A DNA stretch of 64,000 nucleotides from ZC4RG30 sp049841155 (GTDB lineage Bacteria; Pseudomonadota; Gammaproteobacteria; Steroidobacterales; Steroidobacteraceae), in the NCBI GenBank assembly GCA_049841155.1, contig JASGHI010000003.1:1116001-1180000 (forward strand), written 5' to 3'. Under the pieces are notes generated by a model that made no database searches, was not told where the DNA came from, and saw only the letters and a list, made by a program, of their open reading frames with translations. Within the stretch, counting starts at the first letter, position 1, and every line of letters begins with the position of its first letter. Shown here one piece after another: positions 36,972-45,067 of the stretch. Both the position numbers and the translations under genes were made by a program.

Positions 36972-37892
36972 TCAGTCATCCGGCAGATCCCATCCAACCG
37001 GCTTCCAAGGCACCAATGGCTCATGCAAGAAGCCATTTTCATCGGGACGGGATATATGATTTTCCGTACAAAAGTACTCCGGCAACGGCTCTACTCTCGC
37101 CGTGAAACGCATTTTTACTTCCACCGGATTGGTAAACGCCTTGACGTCTTCAATCCTGATGTGAATATCCAGCTCACCCTCGTCCCGCCTAATCCGCTCA
37201 ATGACATGCAAAGCATCTGAATGCATCTCAACGCCGTATAGATTCGTCTCTCTTCTCGCGCCCACCGTATCGACCACCAGCGTGTTCCCCTCCCAGTGAC
37301 CGATGGAATGGCCCTGTAATGTCGGCTCGTATTCAGACAGATCCGGATGGGGGCGACCATCGGTATAGATATTCCGCACCTGCTCATCTTGGGCATACAC
37401 GATCTGCACCCGACCCGGCGTCTGCGTAATGCTCATCGGATTTCCGGTAATCAAACCTTTAGAGGTCACTACCGTTTGGGGGCCACTGAAATAAACTGTC
37501 ACCGGACCCGGCGGCCAACAATAAGTACTCGACATGGCAACCGGTGTACCTGCTGCCTCAAAATCATGTCGGCGCTTCAATACAGCCATGTAAGGTGCTG
37601 TGTACGGCAAAGTCACACCGAGGGCATCGCCACCTATCGAACCGTCAGCCCTCTTTCCTGTCTCAAGATGCAACGTATCGCTGATCACTTCTCCATCGAC
37701 GATCCACCGTCGGTAGTCCGGTCTATCCAGAATATTTGGATCCAACTCCCAAAGACCGCTGATGTCTGGCGTACCAGGATCGGAAAAATACATCGTAAGC
37801 GCCGGCCCGGAATCCTGCCGACCACATCCCACAACAAGTAATGAGAGAGAGACAAAAATGACAGGAATAATCACAGGACGATGGCAATGCAT
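36972..37892 (-). CDS. SIGHWE-family lipoprotein, PDD-tail subgroup
   Basis: A 306-residue protein with a lipobox LVVGC near residue 23. DPGTPDISGLWELDPNILDRPDYRRW forms the start of the mature part, YTDGRPHPDLSEYEPTLQ leads into HSIGHWEGNTLVVDTVGAR, and the chain ends GWDLPDD. It closely resembles the gene at 38418-39356. It lies between DUF6152 and a SUMF1 gene. AAAGGTAAG precedes the ATG. Unknown function; predicted lipid-anchored. Confidence 0.75.
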   Translation of the reverse strand: MHCHRPVIIPVIFVSLSLLVVGCGRQDSGPALTMYFSDPGTPDISGLWELDPNILDRPDYRRWIVDGEVISDTLHLETGKRADGSIGGDALGVTLPYTAPYMAVLKRRHDFEAAGTPVAMSSTYCWPPGPVTVYFSGPQTVVTSKGLITGNPMSITQTPGRVQIVYAQDEQVRNIYTDGRPHPDLSEYEPTLQGHSIGHWEGNTLVVDTVGARRETNLYGVEMHSDALHVIERIRRDEGELDIHIRIEDVKAFTNPVEVKMRFTARVEPLPEYFCTENHISRPDENGFLHEPLVPWKPVGWDLPDD

Positions 37893-37995
37893 ACACTTAC
37901 CTTTGACTTCTTCGGCGCACTCAAACCGAAGAGAACACGTACGAACACAAAAACTCAGAGAGCCCAGGCCATTATCCGCATGAGACTTCTATTTC

Positions 37996-38367
37996 TTACT
38001 TTCCGATGACCTTGCCATTTACCGACGCTTCAAGCAGCGATCCGCCTGTCTTTCCACTTCGCAGCGGATGAAAGACGACAGTGGCTTTATCCCCCTGCTT
38101 CAAAGAATTTCTCTTCCATCCCTGCCCCTCCATCACTCTAGGGCCGGCCGCCTCAAAGGCCCAGGTGACGGGCTTCTTGGTCTTGTCATCCACTACCTGG
38201 AGATAGACCCATATATGAGGATTGGTCCATGAAACCTGGATCACTTCTCCGGTCAGCGTCGTTTTCTTGTCCGCATCGAACATAGCAAAAGAATGATGCG
38301 CATCCGCACGTGCAACTATTAACAATCCACAAGAAAAAACTGCCAACGTAGCGAGAAAAACTCTCAT
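37996..38367 (-). CDS. DUF6152 family secreted protein (copy 3), predicted N-terminal His-His
   Basis: A 123-residue protein, the shortest of the four. The signal peptide ends at ADA (residue 23); the mature chain should begin HHSFAMFD. TNPHIWVYLQV and VFHPLRSGKTGGSL are the other conserved parts. ATG 38367 follows TGGAGG. It stands between two SIGHWE lipoprotein genes in a cluster that is symmetric about it (SUMF1, SIGHWE, DUF6152, SIGHWE, SUMF1). Confidence 0.82.
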   Translation of the reverse strand: MRVFLATLAVFSCGLLIVARADAHHSFAMFDADKKTTLTGEVIQVSWTNPHIWVYLQVVDDKTKKPVTWAFEAAGPRVMEGQGWKRNSLKQGDKATVVFHPLRSGKTGGSLLEASVNGKVIGK

Positions 38368-38417
38368 TTCAACCTCCACTCTGATCGCTGGGAAATTGGA
38401 ATTCACCTTTCACTGGA

Positions 38418-39356
38418 TTAGTCATCGGGCAGATCCCATCCCGCAGACTTCTCAGGCATCAGAGGCGTATACACGAAGCCGTTTTCATCAGGCCGAGTCA
38501 AATTGTTCTCCGTACAAAAGTACTCGGGCAGAGGTTCCGCTCTTGCCCTGAAGCGCATTTTCATTTCCACCGGCTTGGCGAGCGCCTTGGCATCGTCGAT
38601 CGTCATGTGAATGTCCAGCTCACCCTCATCTCTCCTTATCCGCTCAATGATGTGCAAGGCATCTGAATGTGGCTCATTACCGCTACTGAGTGTCTGTTCC
38701 TTTCTTGCACCCACCGTATCGACCACGAGCGTGTCACCCTCCCAATGACCGATGGAATGGCCTTGCAACGTTGGTTCGTATTCAGACAGATCCGGATGGG
38801 AGCGACCATCGGTATAGATATTCCGAACTTGTTCATCCACTGCATACACGACTTGAACCCGTCCCGGCGTCTGCGTAATGCTCATCGGATTGCCGGTAAG
38901 CAAGCCTTTGGGCGTCACTATGGTTTGAGGTCCAGTGAAATAAACCGCAACAGGGCCAGGCGGCCAACAATAAGTGCTGCCTTTGGCAATCGGGTTACCC
39001 TCTTCCTCAAACTTGTTTCGGCGATTCAATACTTCCATGTAGGGAGGCGTGTACGGGAGGGTCGCATCCGACCCCGGTGCGCCACCGATACCACCATCAG
39101 CCTGCTTCCCATGCTTGAGACTCAGCGTATCGCTGATCACCTTCCCATCGACGATCCACCTGCGGTAGTCCGGTCGATCCAGAATATCCGGAGCCAATTC
39201 CCAAAGACCGCTGATGTCCGGCGTACCCGGATCGGCGTAATACATCGTCCGCTCCGGCCCAGTATCCCGCCGACCACAGCCCGCCGAAAGCAACGCGAGA
39301 GATAGCAAACCGACAGAAATTATGACCCGGCGCTGGCAACACAAAGACTTACTCAC
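38418..39356 (-). CDS. SIGHWE-family lipoprotein, PDD-tail subgroup
   Basis: About 312 residues from GTG 39356 (behind GGAGAG); a TTG at 39392 directly after the upstream stop is an alternative. Lipobox LLSAGC. The mature part repeats its sister's landmarks: DPGTPDISGLWELAPDILDRP, YTDGRSHPDLSEYEPTLQ, HSIGHWEGDTLVVDTVGAR and the end GWDLPDD. Identity with the copy at 36972 is high throughout, indicating a recent duplication inside the cluster. Confidence 0.72.
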   Translation of the reverse strand: MSKSLCCQRRVIISVGLLSLALLSAGCGRRDTGPERTMYYADPGTPDISGLWELAPDILDRPDYRRWIVDGKVISDTLSLKHGKQADGGIGGAPGSDATLPYTPPYMEVLNRRNKFEEEGNPIAKGSTYCWPPGPVAVYFTGPQTIVTPKGLLTGNPMSITQTPGRVQVVYAVDEQVRNIYTDGRSHPDLSEYEPTLQGHSIGHWEGDTLVVDTVGARKEQTLSSGNEPHSDALHIIERIRRDEGELDIHMTIDDAKALAKPVEMKMRFRARAEPLPEYFCTENNLTRPDENGFVYTPLMPEKSAGWDLPDD

Positions 39357-39393
39357 GATCTCTCCACTCACCCGGAACCCCTTGACACCCAAT

Positions 39394-40380
39394 TCAACTA
39401 CGAGGCAGATCCATAGCTATTCGGAAGCCAAACGTAGCGAGAGAATTGGCTGCAGGGTCCCCAGCGTGGTATGTCGGACGCATCTGCTCAATAGGCGAGC
39501 GAAAACTCCCGCCCTTGATATTGCGACGGCGATCTCCACGACAGGAAGAATCGGGTTCATAGGCAGAACCATCGACAGGCTCAGCTGGGTATTTTTCCGA
39601 CCAGCAGTCCTGCACCCACTCCCAGACATTACCGTGCATGTCGTACAGACCGAAAGGATTGGGCTTCTTCGATCCCGCGGGAGCCAACCCGCCAAACCCA
39701 TCGTCACAAGGCATCACAGTTCCAGACGCCGCGGAAATACCGGCCTTCTGGGCACTCAAATCCAAGCCATTCTCGTACTCGCAGATGGGATCCAGGTTAT
39801 CTCCCCACCACCAATCGGTACTCTTCCCCGCTTTGGCCGCGTACTCCCACTCCGCTTCGCTGGGAAGGCGATACGGCAGACCCGTCTTATTAGCCAACCA
39901 GTCCACATAGCCCTTTGCCATATACCAACTAACGCAGCGCACTGGAAAATCTGGGCGATTTCCCGAGGCGTCCTCGATGTTGTTCCACCCCCAAGACGCA
40001 TAAAACCTACTAAATCCAACCTTGGGATCCGCTGATATACAACTCGCTTCCGGAGGAAACACTTTGGTTTCCTTCATGAACTGCGCGAACTGAGCTTCAG
40101 TCACTTCCGTCTGCGCCAGCGCGAAAGGCTTGGCAATCGTAATGTCCCGAATAGGCAAAGAAGTTCTATTCCCCTCCATCCGATCCGACCCCATCTTGAA
40201 TGATCCCGAAGGAATCACCACCATCGACGGACAGTCCTCACAACTCCTGAACGTGCTTCCCGGTGTAGAGGCGGGGACAGAGATTTGGACAGCCTTGAAT
40301 TGCGCCAAAGCACTCGGCGCAAACCCCCATGAGAAAATTGCGCTCCATGCAATCCCGGAAATTACCTTTCCTATATTCAC
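39394..40380 (-). CDS. Exported SUMF1-fold protein, copy b
   Basis: A 328-residue paralog of the gene at 35860. It has a signal peptide ending at ALAQ, SCEDCPSMVVIPSGSFKMGSDR, FALAQTEVTEAQFAQFM, PYRLPSEAEWEYAAKAG, NPFGLYDMHGNVWEW and a final FGFRIAMDLPRS. The catalytic cysteine pair of formylglycine-generating enzymes is replaced (MRPTYHAGDP). It starts with GTG behind GAGGTG, is separated from receptor 3 by a strong hairpin, and heads the five-gene cluster. A binding or structural role is as likely as catalysis. Confidence 0.82.
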   Translation of the reverse strand: MNIGKVISGIAWSAIFSWGFAPSALAQFKAVQISVPASTPGSTFRSCEDCPSMVVIPSGSFKMGSDRMEGNRTSLPIRDITIAKPFALAQTEVTEAQFAQFMKETKVFPPEASCISADPKVGFSRFYASWGWNNIEDASGNRPDFPVRCVSWYMAKGYVDWLANKTGLPYRLPSEAEWEYAAKAGKSTDWWWGDNLDPICEYENGLDLSAQKAGISAASGTVMPCDDGFGGLAPAGSKKPNPFGLYDMHGNVWEWVQDCWSEKYPAEPVDGSAYEPDSSCRGDRRRNIKGGSFRSPIEQMRPTYHAGDPAANSLATFGFRIAMDLPRS

Positions 40381-40408
40381 GGTCTTTTCACCTCACACAT
40401 TTGGTCAA

Positions 40409-40437
40409 CGACACGAACCCCTAACGCGTTCGTGTCG
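40409..40437 (-). terminator. Strong hairpin between TonB receptor 3 and the SUMF1 cluster
   Basis: CGACACGAAC and GTTCGTGTCG form a perfect 10-bp stem with a 9-base loop just after the receptor stop. On the minus strand there is no clear T tract, so termination may be partial and leave read-through into the cluster. Confidence 0.55.
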
Positions 40438-40456
40438 AGGCCATTTGATCGACTCT

Positions 40457-43150
40457 CTAAAAACCCCGCTTGAACTGCAGCCCGACCTGCAGCGGACGGG
40501 AAATTGCAACGCGAGGATCCTGAACCACCTGCCCGTTGCGAACTATGGTTCGAGAAACGCCATTCGGCATGTCGCCATAGTTGGCCAGCTCATTGGTGAT
40601 GTTGTTCACGTACAAGGAGACTTCCTTTTTTTCTTCCCAGCGGATCCCGACACGGGCATTCCCGATCAGATACGCTCCGCGTATCTGAGGATTCGCAGTT
40701 CCTCCACTGTTCGCGCTCAGGCTATCTCCCACATAAGACCAATCATTGGAGATAAACAAAGACCGGCCATCGGCAATAGGACGAGCGTAGAGAAGGCCCG
40801 CATTCGCTGTCACTCTCGGCACACTATAGATACGCGATCCGACTGCCTGTCCTGTGCGCCCATCGCTATTGTCGGTAATCACTGCATCGAGATAGCCAGC
40901 GGATGCCCGCACCGTAAGATCCGGCGTGACCGAACCATTGATCTCGGCCTCCACACCACGAATACGCGCAGCACCCGCATTGCCAGTAAAGCTGACGCTG
41001 CAGCCGCCCAACCTCACAGTTTGCTGAATATCACTCCAATTAGTCTGGAACACCGCCACCGTGCCGAACAGACGCCTGTTCATCGCGCTCTTCTTCGCGC
41101 CCAACTCATAGCTCCATACGGAATCTGATTTGTACTTAGTGGCATCCTCCAACGTCATACCCATCTGAGCCAACTCCGGAGCACAAGCCGGAATCAGTAG
41201 GGCAGCGTTACCTCCCGGACGGAACCCATTGGATGCCGTGCCATAGATCGTCAGATCATCATTCGGCTCAACGCTGAAGCCGAACTTCGGACTTACGCCT
41301 GTCTCCTTGAAGTATTCATGAGTGCGATTCGGAACTACGGTATTGAGTACCGCGCCCCACCGATCCCTGAAAATGTCCTTCTCAAATTCGAAATAGCGCA
41401 CGCCGGCCGTGAACTTCACGAATTGATTGAGGCTGTAGTAGAGCTCTGCGAACAGCGCACTTTCATCCGTGTAGAAATTGTATCGCCCCTCGAGCCACAC
41501 ATCGCTGACCCCGCCGAGGGCGGTCAACCCCGGAACGACGCGAGGGGTAAAGTAATTGCCTTCGGCTCGCCGCGAGAAGAAACCACCCATAGAAGCGCTG
41601 AGACCGTGCCACGGATCCGTCGACAGACGAAGCTCATACTGCTTTATGTCCGTATCCCGCTTTACCGTCTCAAGCACTGGCTGGTTGTAGTTGGGGTAGT
41701 TGTAAGGCGCTCTAGCAACGGCTTGAGCCATTGGCGTACTGATGTCCCACGAATTACTCGACGCACGCTTGAATTGGCTGATAGAACCTACCACCTCAAA
41801 CCCTGCACCGCGATAATTGACCTTTAACGACGGCATGTACCAGTGATTCTCTGCAGTGTCCGGCAAGTTATAGTTATTGCGATCGATGACTAGAGATTCG
41901 GGATCAAACTTCGATAGTCCGCTGAAGACGGCGGGCCACCCACGGGGAGTGTCCTCCCACTGCGCGAGCAAGCGCGCCGTCAGGTCGAGATTGTCGGCAA
42001 TCCTAAACAGCGCCGTGACAGATCCACCGTACTGCGTTCCAGAGCCCTCACCACGAGAAGACACGCGCTCCTGATTTGCACTGTTGTAAGGGAAGAGACG
42101 ATACGTCCGCGTGATGAATCCAGAATCGTGATTGACAAACGCCATCGAACGAACTGCGAAGCGGTCCGGCACCACCACGGCATTGCCTTTGACATTCGCG
42201 CCATAGTCGGGATCGGGAGCGTGCAGCGTTCCACCACCCTGAATCATGTACTCCAGGTCGTTCTCCTGAAGATTCGGTTGCTTGGTGATCACGCGAACCG
42301 TGCCACCGAGGGAGCTGCCACCGAACAACGTACCCTGCGGCCCCTTGAGGACCTCGATCCGTTCCACGTCCACGATGCGTGGATCTTGGGTGGCGTCTAC
42401 TTGAACGTCATCGATATATACATTCGTGGTGTTATTGCCCAGTATGCCGCGCAGCAAGATGGCTCTCGTACCCACCATGCCTTCACCGCCGACGCCACCG
42501 GCTCCGCTCGCCCCCCCTACAGAAAACGACAGGTTCGGGATCAGAGCGGCATAGTCAGTGAAACTCTGGATGTTGTAGTCCGCAATCGTCTGACTCGATA
42601 CGACGTTCACCGTCTGCGGCACATCGATCAACGTTTCATCCCTTTTTCGTGCAGAGACGACGATCTCACCAAGCTGATCGAAGCTTGCCTGATTTCTTAC
42701 TTCCTGCGGCGACCGCGCCCCGTCTGACCGCAATTCTCCCCCGCCTCCCGAAATTGAAGAGGAGTCAACCTGGGCCATCACGAACTGGCCACCAAATGAT
42801 CCAACAGAAGAAGTAGTAGCAGGCGAACCAGGATTGCTAGCAGATACCGAGATTATGGTGATGCCTTCTTCGTCGAGATATCGGTACGTCAGACCCGTGC
42901 CATTCAATAGTTTGGTCAACGCCTCATCCAGCGTCAGATCTCCTGATACTCCGCTGGTCTTTCGGTTGCCAACCGTCTCACTCCGATAGACGATCTGAAC
43001 CCCCCTTTCTTTTGCGAAGATCTGGAGTGCCGGCGCAAGCCCACCGGCCTCTATATTGGTTGTTCTGCGAACAGCAGCCTTAGCCTGCTCCGCCGCAGAA
43101 ATCCCCGTCGCCACCAAGCACGCCACCGCCGCAGCCACACTCAAGCGCAT
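40457..43150 (-). CDS. TonB-dependent receptor 3 with N-terminal STN signalling domain
   Basis: An 897-residue receptor of the FecA/transducer type. After the signal peptide, an STN domain is visible (NIEAGGLAPALQIFAKERGVQIVY...LDEALTKLLNGTGLTYRY). A spacer, the TonB-box region GEIVVSARKRDETLIDVPQT, the plug with RIEVLKGPQGTLFGGSSLGG and the barrel ending in GLQFKRGF follow. The STN domain should contact FecR when ligand is bound. ATG 43150 follows GAGGGGAG. A motif shared with the sigma gene promoter lies 67-99 bp upstream. The ligand is unknown. Confidence 0.9.
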   Translation of the reverse strand: MRLSVAAAVACLVATGISAAEQAKAAVRRTTNIEAGGLAPALQIFAKERGVQIVYRSETVGNRKTSGVSGDLTLDEALTKLLNGTGLTYRYLDEEGITIISVSASNPGSPATTSSVGSFGGQFVMAQVDSSSISGGGGELRSDGARSPQEVRNQASFDQLGEIVVSARKRDETLIDVPQTVNVVSSQTIADYNIQSFTDYAALIPNLSFSVGGASGAGGVGGEGMVGTRAILLRGILGNNTTNVYIDDVQVDATQDPRIVDVERIEVLKGPQGTLFGGSSLGGTVRVITKQPNLQENDLEYMIQGGGTLHAPDPDYGANVKGNAVVVPDRFAVRSMAFVNHDSGFITRTYRLFPYNSANQERVSSRGEGSGTQYGGSVTALFRIADNLDLTARLLAQWEDTPRGWPAVFSGLSKFDPESLVIDRNNYNLPDTAENHWYMPSLKVNYRGAGFEVVGSISQFKRASSNSWDISTPMAQAVARAPYNYPNYNQPVLETVKRDTDIKQYELRLSTDPWHGLSASMGGFFSRRAEGNYFTPRVVPGLTALGGVSDVWLEGRYNFYTDESALFAELYYSLNQFVKFTAGVRYFEFEKDIFRDRWGAVLNTVVPNRTHEYFKETGVSPKFGFSVEPNDDLTIYGTASNGFRPGGNAALLIPACAPELAQMGMTLEDATKYKSDSVWSYELGAKKSAMNRRLFGTVAVFQTNWSDIQQTVRLGGCSVSFTGNAGAARIRGVEAEINGSVTPDLTVRASAGYLDAVITDNSDGRTGQAVGSRIYSVPRVTANAGLLYARPIADGRSLFISNDWSYVGDSLSANSGGTANPQIRGAYLIGNARVGIRWEEKKEVSLYVNNITNELANYGDMPNGVSRTIVRNGQVVQDPRVAISRPLQVGLQFKRGF

Positions 43151-43216
43151 GAGACTCCCCTCTGTTCGTATGAAACTCATCTTCTTCGTCATCATCGCGA
43201 TGACAATCTCATACTG

Positions 43217-43249
43217 TTAAAGAGCGAAGTCCTAAGAAAAGTGAATACC
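43217..43249 (-). promoter_or_regulatory. Predicted ECF sigma promoter of TonB receptor 3
   Basis: On the minus strand GGTATTCACTTTTC, 9 bases, CGCTCTTTAA. The same two blocks with the same 9-base spacing precede the ECF sigma gene, as expected for -35 and -10 elements read by that sigma factor. Confidence 0.7.
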
Positions 43250-43277
43250 TCTTTCCCAAAATTCCTAAAGCGCCTCT

Positions 43278-44408
43278 TCATTTCTTTCTGATACGAATTT
43301 CCGATCCCGTCTCTTCCACGGCCAGCTCAGGTTGGGCGCGAAGAAACCGGATTAACAAACCAGAATCGACAGAAGAAAACACTCCGCTGACATGAAAATC
43401 ATCTAACCGCGCGTCTTCGATCACTAGAGGTCTTGTGTTGTAGCGATTGAACTCTTCCACTACTTCCACTAACGGCGCAGCGTCAAATACCAAACTGCGC
43501 CTGGTCCAGGCCATAGCGGCACCTATATTCGTCTCTCTTGGTGCAGTCACCGCCTCCGGCGTCACTACAATCTGCTGACCGGCAATCATCGAAATCTCTT
43601 CGGAAATGGCCTTACGAGGCCCAGACGGGTCGGCACTTCCCGCGCGCCCAGTGATGTTTTCTTCGAACGACGCCGCCATATCTTCAAATGGGGCCATGGC
43701 GATATCCGCCAGCAACGGCTTCGCCTGTATGGCAACGCGACCCTCAATGACGGTTACGACCGTACGAGTCTTCGCCCGATAGACATCAAAAGATGTGCCT
43801 ACGGCCCGTACTTGCGTATCGCCCGTGCGGACAATGAATGGGCGCTGCTTGTTCTTGGCGACATGGAATAGCGCCTGCCCCTCCAGGAGATCAATGTGCC
43901 GCTCTCCCTCGGTGTAGCGAACCTTGATGCGGCTGCGGGCATTGAGCTCTACCCTCGAGCCATCGGCCAGGGTCAGGGAGCGCTGTTCGCCAATATCGGT
44001 GCGATAAATCCCGCGTTGAGAATAAAGCCATGAGGCCGTCCCGCACACGATCAGGATGGATGCTGCAAGCGCATACAGCAGGCCCTTCCTACGGGGCGAG
44101 CGACGAGCGGACACATTTTCCGTAGGAGCACCGGAAGAGCCCGAACCGGACGCCGACCTCAAAGCAGTAAGCGGCACCACATTCTCAGTGTCGCGCGCGT
44201 GCGCAATCAGCTCTTCGGCACCGGGGTTCCAGCTCCGGTCCAGAGCCGGCAGTTCCTCCCATATCGACGACATCTCGAGATATGCACTCACGTTCTGCGG
44301 CGATTGACGCAGCCATTGATCGAAGGCGCGCTTCTCCTCCCGACTCATCCGGCCGTCACGATGCCTGATGACCCAGTCGCTAGCTTCTTCGTAAATATGA
44401 ACACTCAT
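43278..44408 (-). CDS. FecR-type anti-sigma/sigma regulator
   Basis: A 376-residue inner-membrane regulator. The cytoplasmic N-terminal part (ASDWVIRHRDGRMSREEKRAFDQWLRQSP) binds the sigma factor. One membrane helix lies near 109-127 (LLYALAASILIVCGTASWLY). The periplasmic FecR domain follows (GEQRSLTLADGSRVELNARSRI and GTSFDVYRAKTRTVVTVIEGRV), with a C-terminal part that touches the receptor's STN domain. Its start overlaps the sigma stop by 4 bases. With sigma and receptor 3 it forms a cell-surface signalling set. Confidence 0.9.
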   Translation of the reverse strand: MSVHIYEEASDWVIRHRDGRMSREEKRAFDQWLRQSPQNVSAYLEMSSIWEELPALDRSWNPGAEELIAHARDTENVVPLTALRSASGSGSSGAPTENVSARRSPRRKGLLYALAASILIVCGTASWLYSQRGIYRTDIGEQRSLTLADGSRVELNARSRIKVRYTEGERHIDLLEGQALFHVAKNKQRPFIVRTGDTQVRAVGTSFDVYRAKTRTVVTVIEGRVAIQAKPLLADIAMAPFEDMAASFEENITGRAGSADPSGPRKAISEEISMIAGQQIVVTPEAVTAPRETNIGAAMAWTRRSLVFDAAPLVEVVEEFNRYNTRPLVIEDARLDDFHVSGVFSSVDSGLLIRFLRAQPELAVEETGSEIRIRKK

Positions 44409-44941
44409 GAGGTTTCCACGGTCCTTTCATGCAGACGCTGGCGTAGATGCACCAGCGCCTTGCTCAGATATTTCGCGGCCATCGGACGAGACATACCCAA
44501 CAGCCGGGCAATCTCCTCGAGCGTGTAGCCGTCGCGCCGATGCAGCAGCAACACGGCCTGGGCTTTTGCAGACAGCCCGTGCAAAGCCTGTTGCAGCTCC
44601 TGCAGCTGCTGATGTCGTTCTGCCTGCAGGGCCGGATCGCTGTCGGGCGATGCTTCCATCTCGCTGATCAGCGTGCTGATCTCGACGGTTTCGGGCATGG
44701 CCGAATGGCGCAGGATGTGCTGATGCAGGACATGGAAGGCGATGGTGAACAGATAGGCCTCCGAGCTGCGGATGGTTTCCAGATGCTCGACGCGCAGCAG
44801 GCGCAGGAAGATCTCCTGCGCCAGATCGGGCGCATCGGCCGCCAGCGATGTACGCAGGCGGGCCGACAGGAAGCGCCGCAGCCGGGCACCGTGCTGCTTC
44901 TCGATATCGGCAATGAGTGCCTGTTTGTCGCTCTGCGCCAA
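44405..44941 (-). CDS. ECF RNA polymerase sigma factor, FecI type
   Basis: A 178-residue sigma-70 family factor with region 2 (DLAQEIFLRLLRVEHLETIRSSEAYLFTIA) and region 4 (LSAKAQAVLLLHRRDGYTLEEIARLLGMSRPMAAKYLSKAL). It starts with TTG behind GGGAGT. Its own promoter region carries the two-block motif also found upstream of receptor 3, which indicates positive autoregulation. It is co-transcribed with FecR and probably drives receptor 3 when that receptor is occupied. Confidence 0.9.
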   Translation of the reverse strand: MAQSDKQALIADIEKQHGARLRRFLSARLRTSLAADAPDLAQEIFLRLLRVEHLETIRSSEAYLFTIAFHVLHQHILRHSAMPETVEISTLISEMEASPDSDPALQAERHQQLQELQQALHGLSAKAQAVLLLHRRDGYTLEEIARLLGMSRPMAAKYLSKALVHLRQRLHERTVETS

Positions 44942-44974
44942 CGCGACTCCCTGAAGATTTACTTCATCCAGTAG

Positions 44975-45007
44975 GTAAAGAGCGCTCAGCCCGGAAAAGT
45001 GAATACC
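44975..45007 (-). promoter_or_regulatory. Predicted ECF sigma promoter of the sigma/FecR operon
   Basis: On the minus strand GGTATTCACTTTTC, 9 bases, CGCTCTTTAC, about 34 bp before the TTG start. The first block is identical over 14 bases to the one upstream of receptor 3. Confidence 0.7.
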
Positions 45008-45067
45008 CCGGCTTTGCCTGTTTTCTTAAATTTCTTTATTAATCAATAATATATTAGAATTTTGGAG

